Source: DASUAS01 sp963841415
GTDB lineage: Bacteria; Actinomycetota; Acidimicrobiia; IMCC26256; DASPTH01
Direction of reading: 5' to 3'
Assembly: GCA_963841415.1 (NCBI GenBank)
Contig: CAWJCN010000003.1
Coordinates: 1,054,001-1,118,000, forward strand
Length of the DNA: 64,000 nt
Part shown: positions 43,076 to 53,035 of the stretch, piece by piece
How positions within the stretch are numbered: position 1 is the stretch's first letter
How the letters are laid out: each line of letters starts with the position of its first letter
Program-made: the position numbers and the translations under genes
Notes under the pieces: generated by a model
The model's database searches: none
The model's input: only the letters and a program-made list of their open reading frames with translations
What the model was told of the DNA's origin: nothing

Positions 43076-43978
43076 ATGGCGGATCTCGGTTTCGACGGCA
43101 AGGTGGCGATCGTCACCGGGGCGGGCGGCGGGCTCGGACGCGAACATGCGCTGCTCCTCGCCGGCCGGGGCGCGCTCGTCGTCGTCAACGACGTGGGCGG
43201 TGCGGTCGACGGTTCCGGCGGTGACGCCGGCCCCGGCCAGCAGGTCGTCGACGAGATCACGAAGGCGGGCGGCGAGGCGGTGCTCGACACCAACTCGGTC
43301 GCCACCCCCGACGGCGGCGCCGCGATCGTCCAGACCGCGCTCGACAGCTTCGGTCGCGTCGACATCGTCGTGAACAACGCGGGCATCCTGCGCGACAAGA
43401 GCTTTCACAACATGACGCCCGATCTCGTCGACCCGGTGCTCGACGTGCACCTGCGCGGCGCGTTCTACGTGACGCAGCCCGCGTGGGCGCACATGCGCGA
43501 GCAGTCGTACGGGCGCGTGGTCGTCACCGCCTCGTCGGCCGGCATCTTCGGCAACTTCGGCCAGGCCAATTACGGCGCCGCGAAGATGGGTCTCATCGGC
43601 CTCGCGCATGTGCTGGCGCAGGAGGGCGAGCGCTACAACATCAAGGCCAACGCCATCGCGCCGACCGCGGGCACCCGCATGACGCGCGAGATCTTCGGCG
43701 ACGAGCTGGCAGACAAGCTGGCCCCGGGTCTCGTCTCACCGGTGGTGGCGTGGCTCGCGCACGAGGACTGCCCGGTCTCGGGCCACGTCTACTCGGTCGG
43801 CGGCGGACGCGTCGCCCGGATCTTCGTGGGCGAGGGGCAGGGCTACCTGAAGACCGATGCGCCGCTGACGCTCGAGGACGTGCGGGACCACTTCGACCAG
43901 ATCGAGAGCATCGAGGACTTCATGCTCCTGCGCAACGCCACCGACGAGCTGCGCGTCGTCTCGAAGCTGCTCGGCTGA
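43076..43978 (+). CDS. SDR oxidoreductase, HSD17B4-like
   Basis: A 300-residue SDR. VAIVTGAGGGLGREHALLLA, LVVVNDVGGAVDG, VNNAGILRDKSFHNMT, TASSAGIFGNFGQANYGAAK and the C-terminal EDVRDHFDQIESIEDF segment match the (3R)-hydroxyacyl-CoA dehydrogenase domain of peroxisomal multifunctional enzyme 2 and its bacterial relatives in steroid side-chain breakdown. Active site Ser/Tyr/Lys are in ASSAG and YGAAK. It is followed after 26 nt by an acyl-CoA dehydrogenase. Confidence 0.9.
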   Translation: MADLGFDGKVAIVTGAGGGLGREHALLLAGRGALVVVNDVGGAVDGSGGDAGPGQQVVDEITKAGGEAVLDTNSVATPDGGAAIVQTALDSFGRVDIVVNNAGILRDKSFHNMTPDLVDPVLDVHLRGAFYVTQPAWAHMREQSYGRVVVTASSAGIFGNFGQANYGAAKMGLIGLAHVLAQEGERYNIKANAIAPTAGTRMTREIFGDELADKLAPGLVSPVVAWLAHEDCPVSGHVYSVGGGRVARIFVGEGQGYLKTDAPLTLEDVRDHFDQIESIEDFMLLRNATDELRVVSKLLG

Positions 43979-44004
43979 GGGCGACCAGGAAAGAGGAGGC
44001 ACTC

Positions 44005-45319
44005 ATGGCTGCCACCGCCACGACGAGCGCACCCACCGATCAGCTCACCGCCGACGTGACCGCCTGGCTCGAGGCGAACTGGGACCCCGAGTTCACGGTC
44101 GAGGAGTGGTGGGATCGACTCGGCCGCTCGGGCTGGGCCGTCCCGACGTGGCCGGTCGAGTGGTACGGCAAGGGTTTGTCGCGCGCCGAGGGCGTCCGTG
44201 TGATGCAGACGATCAGCGGGTTCCCGGCACTGGGTGCGCCGGGTGGGCTCGGCACCCTGCTCGCCGGCCCGACGATCACGGTGCACGGTACCGAGGAGCA
44301 GAAGCAGCGGTACCTGCTCGACATCGTCACCGGCCAGAAGGCGTGGTGCCAGCTCTTCAGCGAGCCCGGTGCCGGTTCCGACCTCGCCGGGCTCAACACC
44401 CGCGCCGAGCTCGACGGCGACGAGTGGGTGGTGAACGGCCAGAAGGTGTGGACGTCGGGTGGGCACTGGTCCGACCTCGGCATGCTGCTCGCCCGGACGG
44501 ATCCCGACGTCGCCAAGCACCAGGGCATCACGTACTTCGCGCGTCGAGATGCACCAACCGGGCGTCGAGATCCGGCCGCTGCGGGAGCTCACCGGTCGGG
44601 CGATGTTCAACGAGGTGTTCCTCACCGACGTGCGCGTCCCCGCCGACGCCGCCATCGGCGGCATCAACAACGGCTGGGCCGTCGCCAACACCACGCTGAT
44701 GTTCGAACGCAGCGGCCTCGGCGCCGGAGGGAGCGGCGGCAGCGTCGCCGCGCTGCCCGGGACGATCGGTGGCGACCTCACGAAACGGGCCGGGGAGTTC
44801 TCCCGGGCCCGTGACCTCACCGACAGCGGCGGCGGGGGCGGGTCGATGTCGGTCCAGAACCTGTCCGCGCTCGCCCACGCCAACGGATCCATCGACGACG
44901 CCGACGTCCGCCAGTCGCTCGCGCAGCTCTACTCGATGAACGAGATCGCCCGGTTCACGAACCTCCGTCAGCGTGCCCTCGCGAGGCAGGGCAGCGAGAT
45001 CCCGGGCCTGGGCAACATCGCCAAGCTCTCGATGAGCCGGATCCTGCGTCTGACCCGTGACCTCGGCGGCCGCATCCTCGGGCCGTACGCCACGTTGCAC
45101 GCCTACGACGCCGAGGGCGGCCGCGACCTCGCCGCCGCCACCGGCGGGGCGGCGCAGCCCGGCGTCACCGAGTCGATGCTGTTCGCGCAGGCGCCCCAGA
45201 TCTACGGCGGCACCGACGAGATCCAGCACAACATCCTCGGCGAACGCGTGCTCGGCCTGCCCAAGGAGCCCGACACCAACAAGGGCAAGCCCTTCCGGGA
45301 GCTCCCCAAGAACGGGTAG
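44005..45319 (+). CDS. Acyl-CoA dehydrogenase (frameshifted)
   Basis: A FAD enzyme that makes an enoyl-CoA and passes electrons to ETF. N-terminal helices contain WAVPTWPVEWYGKGLSRAEG. The flavin site is WCQLFSEPGAGSDLAGLNTR and VNGQKVWTSGGHWSDLGMLL. Near 44541 one extra base breaks the frame after ITYFA; it continues VEMHQPGVEIRPLRELTG. The C-terminus has FAQAPQIYGGTDEIQHNILG. A Gly/Ser-rich insert (DSGGGGGSMSVQN) replaces the usual loop. AGGAGG ribosome site before the ATG. Downstream of the HSD17B4-like gene in one operon. Confidence 0.88.
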
Positions 45320-45369
45320 CTCCGCGAGCGAAGGGCTGCGAGCCCGGCCCACCCGAGCATGTTGCACTG

Positions 45370-45390
45370 GCACCCCCTGAGAGGGGGTGC
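45370..45390. terminator. Strong GC-rich hairpin after acyl-CoA dehydrogenase
   Basis: GCACCCCCT-GAG-AGGGGGTGC, a 9-bp perfect stem 51 nt after the stop codon, followed by CGACCC rather than a T tract. Fits the loop-only terminators of high-GC actinobacteria. Confidence 0.65.
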
Positions 45391-45399
45391 GACCCGCAC

Positions 45400-46139
45400 T
45401 TGCTCGGATCGGGGAGGCCCGCCCTCAAGCGCGGCGCGGAGGGTGTCGATCCGTCCGAGGTGGGACGGTTCGGGACTCGGCGGTTGGTCATCGGCGCGCT
45501 CGTCGCGGTCGCGGTGGTGGCGATCTCGGCCTCGGCGCTCGTCTTCCAGGGGCGCGACGACGGCCCGTCGGTCAGGTCGGCGACCGCGGCGCTGCGTCCC
45601 GCGAGCACGCGTCCACGACGTCGACGTCCACCACGACGTCGACCACGAGCACCACGACGACGTCGACCACCACCCCGACCACGACTCCGCCGACGACGGC
45701 GCCGCCGGCCCCGGCGCCCGAACCCGCCCCGGTCGACGTGGCCCCGCCGCCTCCGGCCCCGGCTCCGGTGTGCGACGGTGGTGGTGGTGGTGTCGTCGAC
45801 GCCATGAACGTCGACCGGGCCAACGCCGGCCTCGGCGGGCTCTGCGGCAGCAGTGCCCTGGCCGGATACGCGCAGTCCTGGGCGAATTGGATGGCGCAGA
45901 ACCAGTCGCTCACCCACCAGGACCTGGGCAACGTGCTGGCGGGGACGACCTTCTCGTCGGTGGCCGAGAACATCCTGGATGGTCCGGGCGGGATGACGAC
46001 GTGGCAGATGGAATCGGCCTGGATGGCGTCGCCTCCGCACCGCGAGAACATCCTCAACGGCGGGTACACGGCGGCGGGCGTCGGCATGGCGACGAGCAGC
46101 GACGGCCGGATCTGGGTCGCGGTGGAATTCGGGGGCTGA
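45400..46139 (+). CDS. Membrane-anchored CAP/SCP-domain protein (frameshifted)
   Basis: An extracytoplasmic CAP-superfamily protein. The N-terminal frame has a helix RLVIGALVAVAVVAISASAL and ends near SATAALRPAST at about 45605. The second frame continues with a Ser/Thr linker, a Pro-rich stretch (APPAPAPEPAPVDVAPP) and the CAP domain: VDAMNVDRANAGLGGLCGSS, SLTHQDLGNV, VAENILDG, TTWQMESAWMASPPHRENIL and YTAAGVGMATSSDGRIWVAV. The conserved His, Glu, and second His positions are present (THQD, AENI, PPHRENI). The TTG at 45400 is a weak start; a GTG before GRFGTRR is also possible. Function unknown. Confidence 0.72.
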
Positions 46140-46149
46140 GCCGAGAAAC

Positions 46150-46169
46150 CGGTCGCCACCCGGTGACCG
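46150..46169. promoter_or_regulatory. Near-perfect inverted repeat upstream of fused ABC ATPase
   Basis: CGGTCGCC-ACCC-GGTGACCG, 8-bp arms with one mismatch, 30 nt before the GTG of the ATPase gene and 10 nt after the CAP stop. It may be a terminator or an operator. Confidence 0.4.
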
Positions 46170-46199
46170 CGGGAGCGAGTTCATGTATGTTCTCGCGCC

Positions 46200-47793
<1,594 letters not shown>

Positions 47794-47897
47794 CGCACGC
47801 GCGCTGACTCCAACCTGACAGGCGCGGCGCGCGGTCTTCACTGGCAGCTGAGCCGCGCGCTTGCGCCCCGACTCGGAACGCCTGGGGAGGGGGTGCC

Positions 47898-47926
47898 TTG
47901 TCGCGGTGGGGCGGCGGTTCTATGCT
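47898..47926 (+). promoter_or_regulatory. Sigma-70-type promoter of the solute-binding gene
   Basis: TTGTCG (47898-47903), 17-nt spacer, TATGCT (47921-47926). The same boxes with the same spacing occur at 49426-49454, and the flanks are alike. Confidence 0.75.
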
Positions 47927-47938
47927 GCGCCGCGAAAC

Positions 47939-47958
47939 CTGACGGCCCGTCAGATTGG
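47939..47958 (+). promoter_or_regulatory. CTGAC-N5-GTCAG operator, copy 1 in transporter locus
   Basis: CTGACGGCCCGTCAGATTGG, 12 nt after the -10 box and 32 nt before the ATG of the solute-binding gene. A bound repressor would cover the start of transcription. Confidence 0.7.
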
Positions 47959-47990
47959 CGCGGCGCACCGGTTCGAGGGGGGAATTGAAG

Positions 47991-49343
47991 ATGAGAGGAT
48001 CTCGATGGGTGGCGCTCGTCGCCACCCTGGCGATCTGCGGGGGCTTGCTCGCCGCGATGGCCGTCACGGCGGGCGCGCAGAGCGACACGCCGAAGGCCAC
48101 TGACGTGGGGATCACCGCGAAGGAGATCCACATCGCGGTGATCGCCGACGTCGACACGCCGCTGGCGCCGAACCTCTTCGTGTCGGACAAGGACGCGATG
48201 GTGGGCGTCGCCAAGTACCTGAACAGCAAGGCCGGCGGCGGTGGTCTCGCCGGCCGCAAGGTCGTCGTCGACTTCTACGACTCCAAGCTGAACCCGAACG
48301 AGACGACGAACGCCGAGATCAAGGCGTGCGAGAACGACGTCGCCATGGTGGGGACGTCGGCGGTGTTCCTGACGTCGGTCGACAACATGCGCAACTGCAA
48401 GGACTCCACCGGCGCGGCGACCGGCCTGCCCGACATCCCGTTCGTCACGACCGCGTTGGTGCAGCAGTGCTCCGACCAGTCGTTCCCGATCGCGCCGCCG
48501 CAGGTGGACTGCGCGACCAAGGACCAGCACCCGCAGACCTTCCGGGCCAACGTGTCGCGTGGTCGCTACTACAACCAGAAGTTCGGCCAGGGCAAGCTCC
48601 ACGGCGTCTACGTGTACGGCAACGACTCGAAGAGCGCCCGCGACTCGTCGTTCGTGAGCCTTGGTGCGCTGACCGAGATCGGCATCAAGTCCGACAAGGA
48701 CTTCGACCTGCCCAGCTCCTCGCCGCAGTCGGCGTACACCCCGGTGATCCAGGAGATGAAGGCGGACGGCTCGAACTACGGCCAGGCCATCCAGGCCAAC
48801 ATGATGGTGCTGATGCGCAAGGAGGCGATCCTGCAGGGTCTCACCGGCGTCAAGGTGTGGGACTGCGGCGTGGGCTGCTACGACACCGAGAACTTCCTGA
48901 AGGCCGGCGGCTCCGACGTCGAGGGCCAGTACGTCGACACGCTGTTCCTGCCCTTCTACAGCAAGGCCGACCAGAAGGCGAACGCGGCGACCGGCAACTA
49001 CGTGAAGTACACGGGCAAGGACAAGATCGCGAGCTTCGGGGCCTACGCGTGGGCGGCCGGCCTCGCGTTCCGTGATGCGGTGAACGCCCAGGTGAAGGCG
49101 GGCGGCGTGAACAGCGTCACGCGCAAGACGCTGTTCGAGCAGTTGAACAAGATCCACAAGTTCGACGCGGACGGCATGTTCGCGCCGATCGACCTCGCAG
49201 GCCGCCAGATCTCCAACTGCAGCGTGACCATGCAGGTGAAGAACGGCGACTTCGTGCGGGTCAGCCCGACGAAGCCGGGCACGTTCAAGTGCTGGCCGAA
49301 CGGGATCGTCACCCGCAAGCTCGACATCTTCACCAGCAGCTGA
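47991..49343 (+). CDS. Branched-chain-type ABC solute-binding protein
   Basis: A 450-residue secreted receptor. The signal peptide is RWVALVATLAICGGLLAAMA with a TAGAQS cleavage region. Landmarks are IHIAVIADVDTPLAPNLFVS, KYLNSKAGGGGLAGRKVVVD, VAMVGTSAVFLTSVDNM, HGVYVYGNDSKSARDSSFVS and TLFLPFYSKADQKANAATGN. Cysteine pairs (ACEND, MRNCKD, QQCSD, VDCAT, WDCGVGCYD, SNCS, KCWP) suggest several disulfides, more than usual. GAGGGGGG ribosome site before ATG 47991. Part of the fused Liv-type system; the ligand may be larger than an amino acid. Confidence 0.9.
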   Translation: MRGSRWVALVATLAICGGLLAAMAVTAGAQSDTPKATDVGITAKEIHIAVIADVDTPLAPNLFVSDKDAMVGVAKYLNSKAGGGGLAGRKVVVDFYDSKLNPNETTNAEIKACENDVAMVGTSAVFLTSVDNMRNCKDSTGAATGLPDIPFVTTALVQQCSDQSFPIAPPQVDCATKDQHPQTFRANVSRGRYYNQKFGQGKLHGVYVYGNDSKSARDSSFVSLGALTEIGIKSDKDFDLPSSSPQSAYTPVIQEMKADGSNYGQAIQANMMVLMRKEAILQGLTGVKVWDCGVGCYDTENFLKAGGSDVEGQYVDTLFLPFYSKADQKANAATGNYVKYTGKDKIASFGAYAWAAGLAFRDAVNAQVKAGGVNSVTRKTLFEQLNKIHKFDADGMFAPIDLAGRQISNCSVTMQVKNGDFVRVSPTKPGTFKCWPNGIVTRKLDIFTSS

Positions 49344-49370
49344 GCCTCGAGCTCGGCGACCGAAGGTTCG

Positions 49371-49402
49371 GATGGTGCCCCCGCCTCGGCGGGGGCACCA
49401 TC
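49371..49402 (+). terminator. Strong intrinsic terminator after solute-binding gene
   Basis: GATGGTGCCCCCGCC-TC-GGCGGGGGCACCATC, a perfect 15-bp stem (loop probably 4 nt in practice), 28 nt after the stop. It separates the solute-binding gene from the second promoter. Confidence 0.85.
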
Positions 49403-49425
49403 GCGTCAAGACGGTGCGCGAAGCC

Positions 49426-49454
49426 TTGTCGCGGCTGGGTGGTCCTCCTATGCT
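49426..49454 (+). promoter_or_regulatory. Second copy of the TTGTCG/TATGCT promoter
   Basis: TTGTCG (49426-49431), 17-nt spacer, TATGCT (49449-49454), flanked by GCC and GCGC as in copy 1. It drives the short ORF and the fused permease gene. Confidence 0.72.
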
Positions 49455-49466
49455 GCGCAGCGAGAC

Positions 49467-49486
49467 CTGACGCCTCGTCAGATTGG
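49467..49486 (+). promoter_or_regulatory. CTGAC-N5-GTCAG operator, copy 2 in transporter locus
   Basis: CTGACGCCTCGTCAGATTGG, again 12 nt after the -10 box. It is followed by two extra GGTCAG half sites (TCAGGTTGGTCAG). Confidence 0.7.
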
Positions 49487-49531
49487 TCAGGTTGGTCAGA
49501 TTCGGGGCACCAGTTCCAGGGGGGAAGTCGA

Positions 49532-49582
49532 ATGCGACGATCGTGCAGCGTGGCGTCGCGCCCGGCCTCTATCGATCAGTAG
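49532..49582 (+). other. 16-codon ORF, likely relic of a duplicated solute-binding gene
   Basis: ATG 49532 to TAG 49582, encoding MRRSCSVASRPASIDQ, preceded by AGGGGGGAAG at the same place as the ribosome site of the solute-binding gene. The start resembles MRGSRWVA. It is either a decayed gene start left after duplication of the promoter-gene unit or a leader peptide. Translation is unproven. Confidence 0.4.
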
Positions 49583-49663
49583 GTGGCATGATGCGGGCGT
49601 CGACCGCGTGACGCGGTCGCGACGCTTCCATCATCGTGAGAGTTCGGAACCAGTGGGGGTTCG

Positions 49664-51811
49664 ATGACGGCGATCGCAACGCGTGACCGACGACGGCTGA
49701 GCTCGGAAGGCCGGCGGACACTCTCCGCCGGCGTCTTCGTCGCCGCGTTCACACTCTTCATCTGCTGGCAGTCGTGGGCCGGCAACCCGATCACCTTCAA
49801 CTCGATCCTGTTCTGGTTGATCGTCGGCATCACCTACGGCTCGGTGTACGCGGTGGCGGCCACCGGCCTCGTCGTCACCTACACGACGTCGGGCATCTTC
49901 AACTTCGCCCAGGGCGCGATCGGCATGTTCCTGGCCTACGTGTTCTGGCAGCTCCAGGTCGAGTGGGGCATGCAGACCCTCGTCGCGCTGCTGGTCACCG
50001 TCTTCGTCGCCGCGCCGCTGATGGGCGCGCTCATCGAGCTGGTGCTCATGCGGGCGATCGCCGACGCGCCGCTCGTCGCCCAGATCGTCACCACCATCGG
50101 TCTGATGCTCGCCCTCATGGGTCTCGCCGGCCTCATCTGGGACCCGCAGGAGACCCGCCACATCAACCGCTTCTTCGGCACCAGCGGGTTCCAGATCGCC
50201 GACACGCTCATGCCGTGGTCGCGCTTCATCACGATCGTCGTGGGCCTCGGGCTCGCGCTCGGGCTCAAGATCCTCCTGTCGCGCACCCGCCTCGGCGTCG
50301 CGATGCGCGCCGTCGTCGACAACCGCGAGCTGGCCGGGCTCAATGGCATCAGGCCGGGACGCGTCTCGATGTTCTCGTGGGCGCTCGGCTCGTCGATGGC
50401 GGCGATCGCCGGGATCTTCCTCGCCGAGGAGCTCGCCACCCTCGACGTGCAGACCCTCACCCTGCTGATCCTGTCGGCGTTCGCGGCGGCCATCATCGGT
50501 CGGTTGAAGAGCCTTCCGCTCACCTTCGTGGGCGGCCTGATCATCGGCCTCGTGTTCGAGTTCCAGCAGAACTTCCTCAGCTGGACCGGGCGCTGGACCA
50601 CCGCGCCTCTCGCCATCCCGCAGATCATGCTGTTCCTCGCGCTGCTGTTCCTGCCTCAGGCGCGCATCGAGGGCAGGAAGGTCATCCGCCAGGTCGCCCC
50701 GCGGATCCCGTCCATCCCGAGGGCCATCTTCGGCATGGGCGTGCTGTTCGTGGTCGTCGCGTTCCTCGGGCTGATCTTCCAGCGCACCGACGTGCGCACG
50801 CTCACGCTCGCGCTCCTCACGATGCTGATCATGATCTCGCTGGTCCCGCTCACCGGCTGGTCGAAGCAGATCTCACTGGCCCAGATCACGTTCGTGGGCG
50901 CCGGCGCGTTCGCGTTCCTCCAGTGGGCGCCCGACCTCGGCACCATCGGTGGTCTCGTGGTCGCGTCCCTGTTCGCGGTCCCGTTCGGCGTCGCCATGGC
51001 GCTCCCCGCGCTGCGGCTGCAGGGCCTGTACCTCGCGCTCGCCACGATGGCGTTCGCGCAGATGGCCGCGATCCTCTTCTTCCCCCAACCCGAGATCCTC
51101 GGGTTCGACGGCAAGCCGATCCGTTCGCTCCGGATCCTCGGCTTCGACTTCAGCCAACCGTTCCACTTCCTGGGCATCAGCTTCGACCAGGACGTCGGCA
51201 CCCTGCTCTTCATCGCGGCCGCCGTCGGCGTGGTCGGCGTGCTCGTCGTGTGGTTGCATCGCAGCGCGTTCGGCCGCCGGCTCACTGCGCTGGGCGACAG
51301 CCCCGCCGCGTGCGCGACCCTCGGCGTGAACCCGATCGTCACCAAGCTCGGCGTCTTCGTGATCTCGGCCGCCATCGCCGGCTTCGCCGGCGCCCTGCTC
51401 GGCGTGTACCAGGGCACCGCGACGGTGCAGGACTTCGAGATGCTCAACGGCCTTGCCTACCTGCTGTTGCTGGTGGTGGGTGGCGTAGCGGTGGTCAGCG
51501 GTGCCGTGCTCGGTGGCACGTTCCTCACGCTGTTCACGTGGCTGCCGACGTTGCTGCCCGGCTGGACGTGGCTGCAGGACTACGTGCTCAAGTACCAGGC
51601 CCGCCTCGGCCCCGGCCTCGCCGGCATCGGGATCGGTCGTCAGCCTTCCGGCGTCATCCCCACGGTCGGGGAGGATCTCCGGGCCCAAAATGCCCGCAAG
51701 CGAGCCGAACGCGAGAGGCCGGATGCAGGTGCGTCGCCCGGCGACGGCACCCCGCCGCCGGTCCCGTCGGCCGGCGTCACCGAGGCGCCGGTCGCCACGC
51801 CCGGCGCATGA
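49664..51811 (+). CDS. Fused branched-chain-type ABC permease, LivH-LivM
   Basis: A 715-residue protein joining both permeases. The LivH half (about 20-330) has WLIVGITYGSVYAVAATGLV, TTSGIFNFAQGAIGMFLAYV and AMRAVVDNRELAGLNGIRPG (the ATPase-contact loop). The LivM half (about 350-660) has LTGWSKQISLAQITFVGAGA, ALRLQGLYLALATMAFAQMA, RRLTALGDSPAACATLGVNP and LVVGGVAVVSGAVLGG. A Pro/Arg-rich cytoplasmic tail follows. About 16-18 helices in total. It works with the fused ATPase and the solute-binding protein: all paired subunits are single chains. An ATG with GGGGGTTCG upstream is the start. Confidence 0.92.
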   Translation: MTAIATRDRRRLSSEGRRTLSAGVFVAAFTLFICWQSWAGNPITFNSILFWLIVGITYGSVYAVAATGLVVTYTTSGIFNFAQGAIGMFLAYVFWQLQVEWGMQTLVALLVTVFVAAPLMGALIELVLMRAIADAPLVAQIVTTIGLMLALMGLAGLIWDPQETRHINRFFGTSGFQIADTLMPWSRFITIVVGLGLALGLKILLSRTRLGVAMRAVVDNRELAGLNGIRPGRVSMFSWALGSSMAAIAGIFLAEELATLDVQTLTLLILSAFAAAIIGRLKSLPLTFVGGLIIGLVFEFQQNFLSWTGRWTTAPLAIPQIMLFLALLFLPQARIEGRKVIRQVAPRIPSIPRAIFGMGVLFVVVAFLGLIFQRTDVRTLTLALLTMLIMISLVPLTGWSKQISLAQITFVGAGAFAFLQWAPDLGTIGGLVVASLFAVPFGVAMALPALRLQGLYLALATMAFAQMAAILFFPQPEILGFDGKPIRSLRILGFDFSQPFHFLGISFDQDVGTLLFIAAAVGVVGVLVVWLHRSAFGRRLTALGDSPAACATLGVNPIVTKLGVFVISAAIAGFAGALLGVYQGTATVQDFEMLNGLAYLLLLVVGGVAVVSGAVLGGTFLTLFTWLPTLLPGWTWLQDYVLKYQARLGPGLAGIGIGRQPSGVIPTVGEDLRAQNARKRAERERPDAGASPGDGTPPPVPSAGVTEAPVATPGA

Positions 51812-51823
51812 CTCGTTCGCGAG

Positions 51824-52966
51824 TCAGCGCCCGAGCTCGGCCTTGATCTCGTCGGTGTGCTCACCCATGCCGGGGGCGGGTCGCACCGCGACCAGCTCGT
51901 CGAACGTGACCGCCGGACCCGGGTGGAGCATCTCGCCCACCACCGGGTGGACCTCGCGGACGAGGTAGCCCGGCGAGATCACCTCGACGACCGCGGGCAG
52001 GTCGTCGAGGTCGGTGACCGCGGCGTTGGGAACGCCCTGCTCGGTGAGCCGTCCGGTCACCTCCGCGGTGGTGAGCGCCGCGAGCTGCGCGCCGATCTCC
52101 TTCATGAGCGGCCCGCCGTTGCGACCCCGCTGCTGCGGTGAGTCGTAATCGGGGTGGCCGACGAGCTCGTCGCGTCCCACCGCCCGCAGGAGGCCGTTCC
52201 ACTGCGGCGTGGTGACGGTGATCATCGCGACGTAGCCGTCGGCCGTCGGGGTGAGGCGGAAGGTGCGCGACTGGGGCGGGAGGCGATCGAAGTCGCCCTG
52301 GAGGCTCACGTTGGTGGTGACGTCAGGCCACAGGAACGAGAGCCCCGCGTGCAGCATCGGCACCTCGATGATCTGGCCGCGCCCGGTGCGGTCGCGCGCG
52401 TAGAGCGCGGCGGTGATCGCCTGGGCCGCGGTGAGGCCGGTGACCTTGTCGACCACAGCCTGCTGCACCAGCACCGGCACGCCGGTGCGGAGATCGGCCT
52501 GGTTCGCCCCGAAGCCGGTCATCGCCTGGATCACGTGGTCGTACGCGGGAGCGTCGGCCAGTGACGAGTCGGTCGGGAAGCCGCGGAGCGCGGCGTAGAT
52601 CAGCCGCGGGTGTTCTGCCAGCAGCTCCTCGGCCACGAGGCCGACGCCCGGCATCACGGTCGGTCGGAAGTTCTCGACCAGCACGTCGGCGGTGGCGATG
52701 AGCTGGCGGAGCATCACGAGGTCGTCGGCGTCCTTGAAGTCGAGCGCGATGGAGCGCTTCCCCCAGTTCGTGTTCACGAAGTAAGCCGACGTCCCGCCGC
52801 GGCTCGAGCCGACGTGGCGCAGGATGTCACCGGCCGGTGGACGCTCCACCTTGATCACGTCGGCACCCTGTTGCGCCAGGATCATGGTGGCGAAGGGCCC
52901 CGACAGGTTCATCGTGAGGTCGACGATCCGCACCCCTGCCAGCGGACCCGAAGCTGCTTCGCTCAT
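51824..52966 (-). CDS. CaiB/BaiF family CoA-transferase
   Basis: A 380-residue class III CoA-transferase. GPLAGVRIVDLTMNLSGPFA, GADVIKVERPPAGD, NTNWGKRSIALDFKDAD, DVLVENFRPTVMPGVGL and YDHVIQAMTGFGANQA (the catalytic Asp lies in PAYDHVI) are typical. It moves CoA between acids. It is divergent from the acyl-CoA dehydrogenase at 53036 and convergent with the permease. Function fits activation of a carboxylic substrate imported by the adjacent transporter. Confidence 0.9.
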   Translation of the reverse strand: MSEAASGPLAGVRIVDLTMNLSGPFATMILAQQGADVIKVERPPAGDILRHVGSSRGGTSAYFVNTNWGKRSIALDFKDADDLVMLRQLIATADVLVENFRPTVMPGVGLVAEELLAEHPRLIYAALRGFPTDSSLADAPAYDHVIQAMTGFGANQADLRTGVPVLVQQAVVDKVTGLTAAQAITAALYARDRTGRGQIIEVPMLHAGLSFLWPDVTTNVSLQGDFDRLPPQSRTFRLTPTADGYVAMITVTTPQWNGLLRAVGRDELVGHPDYDSPQQRGRNGGPLMKEIGAQLAALTTAEVTGRLTEQGVPNAAVTDLDDLPAVVEVISPGYLVREVHPVVGEMLHPGPAVTFDELVAVRPAPGMGEHTDEIKAELGR

Positions 52967-53035
52967 CGCCGCACCCTATTCCGCACGTACTCTGCGCGGT
53001 CGACCCGAGATCGGGACGGACATCGGGAGGACGCA

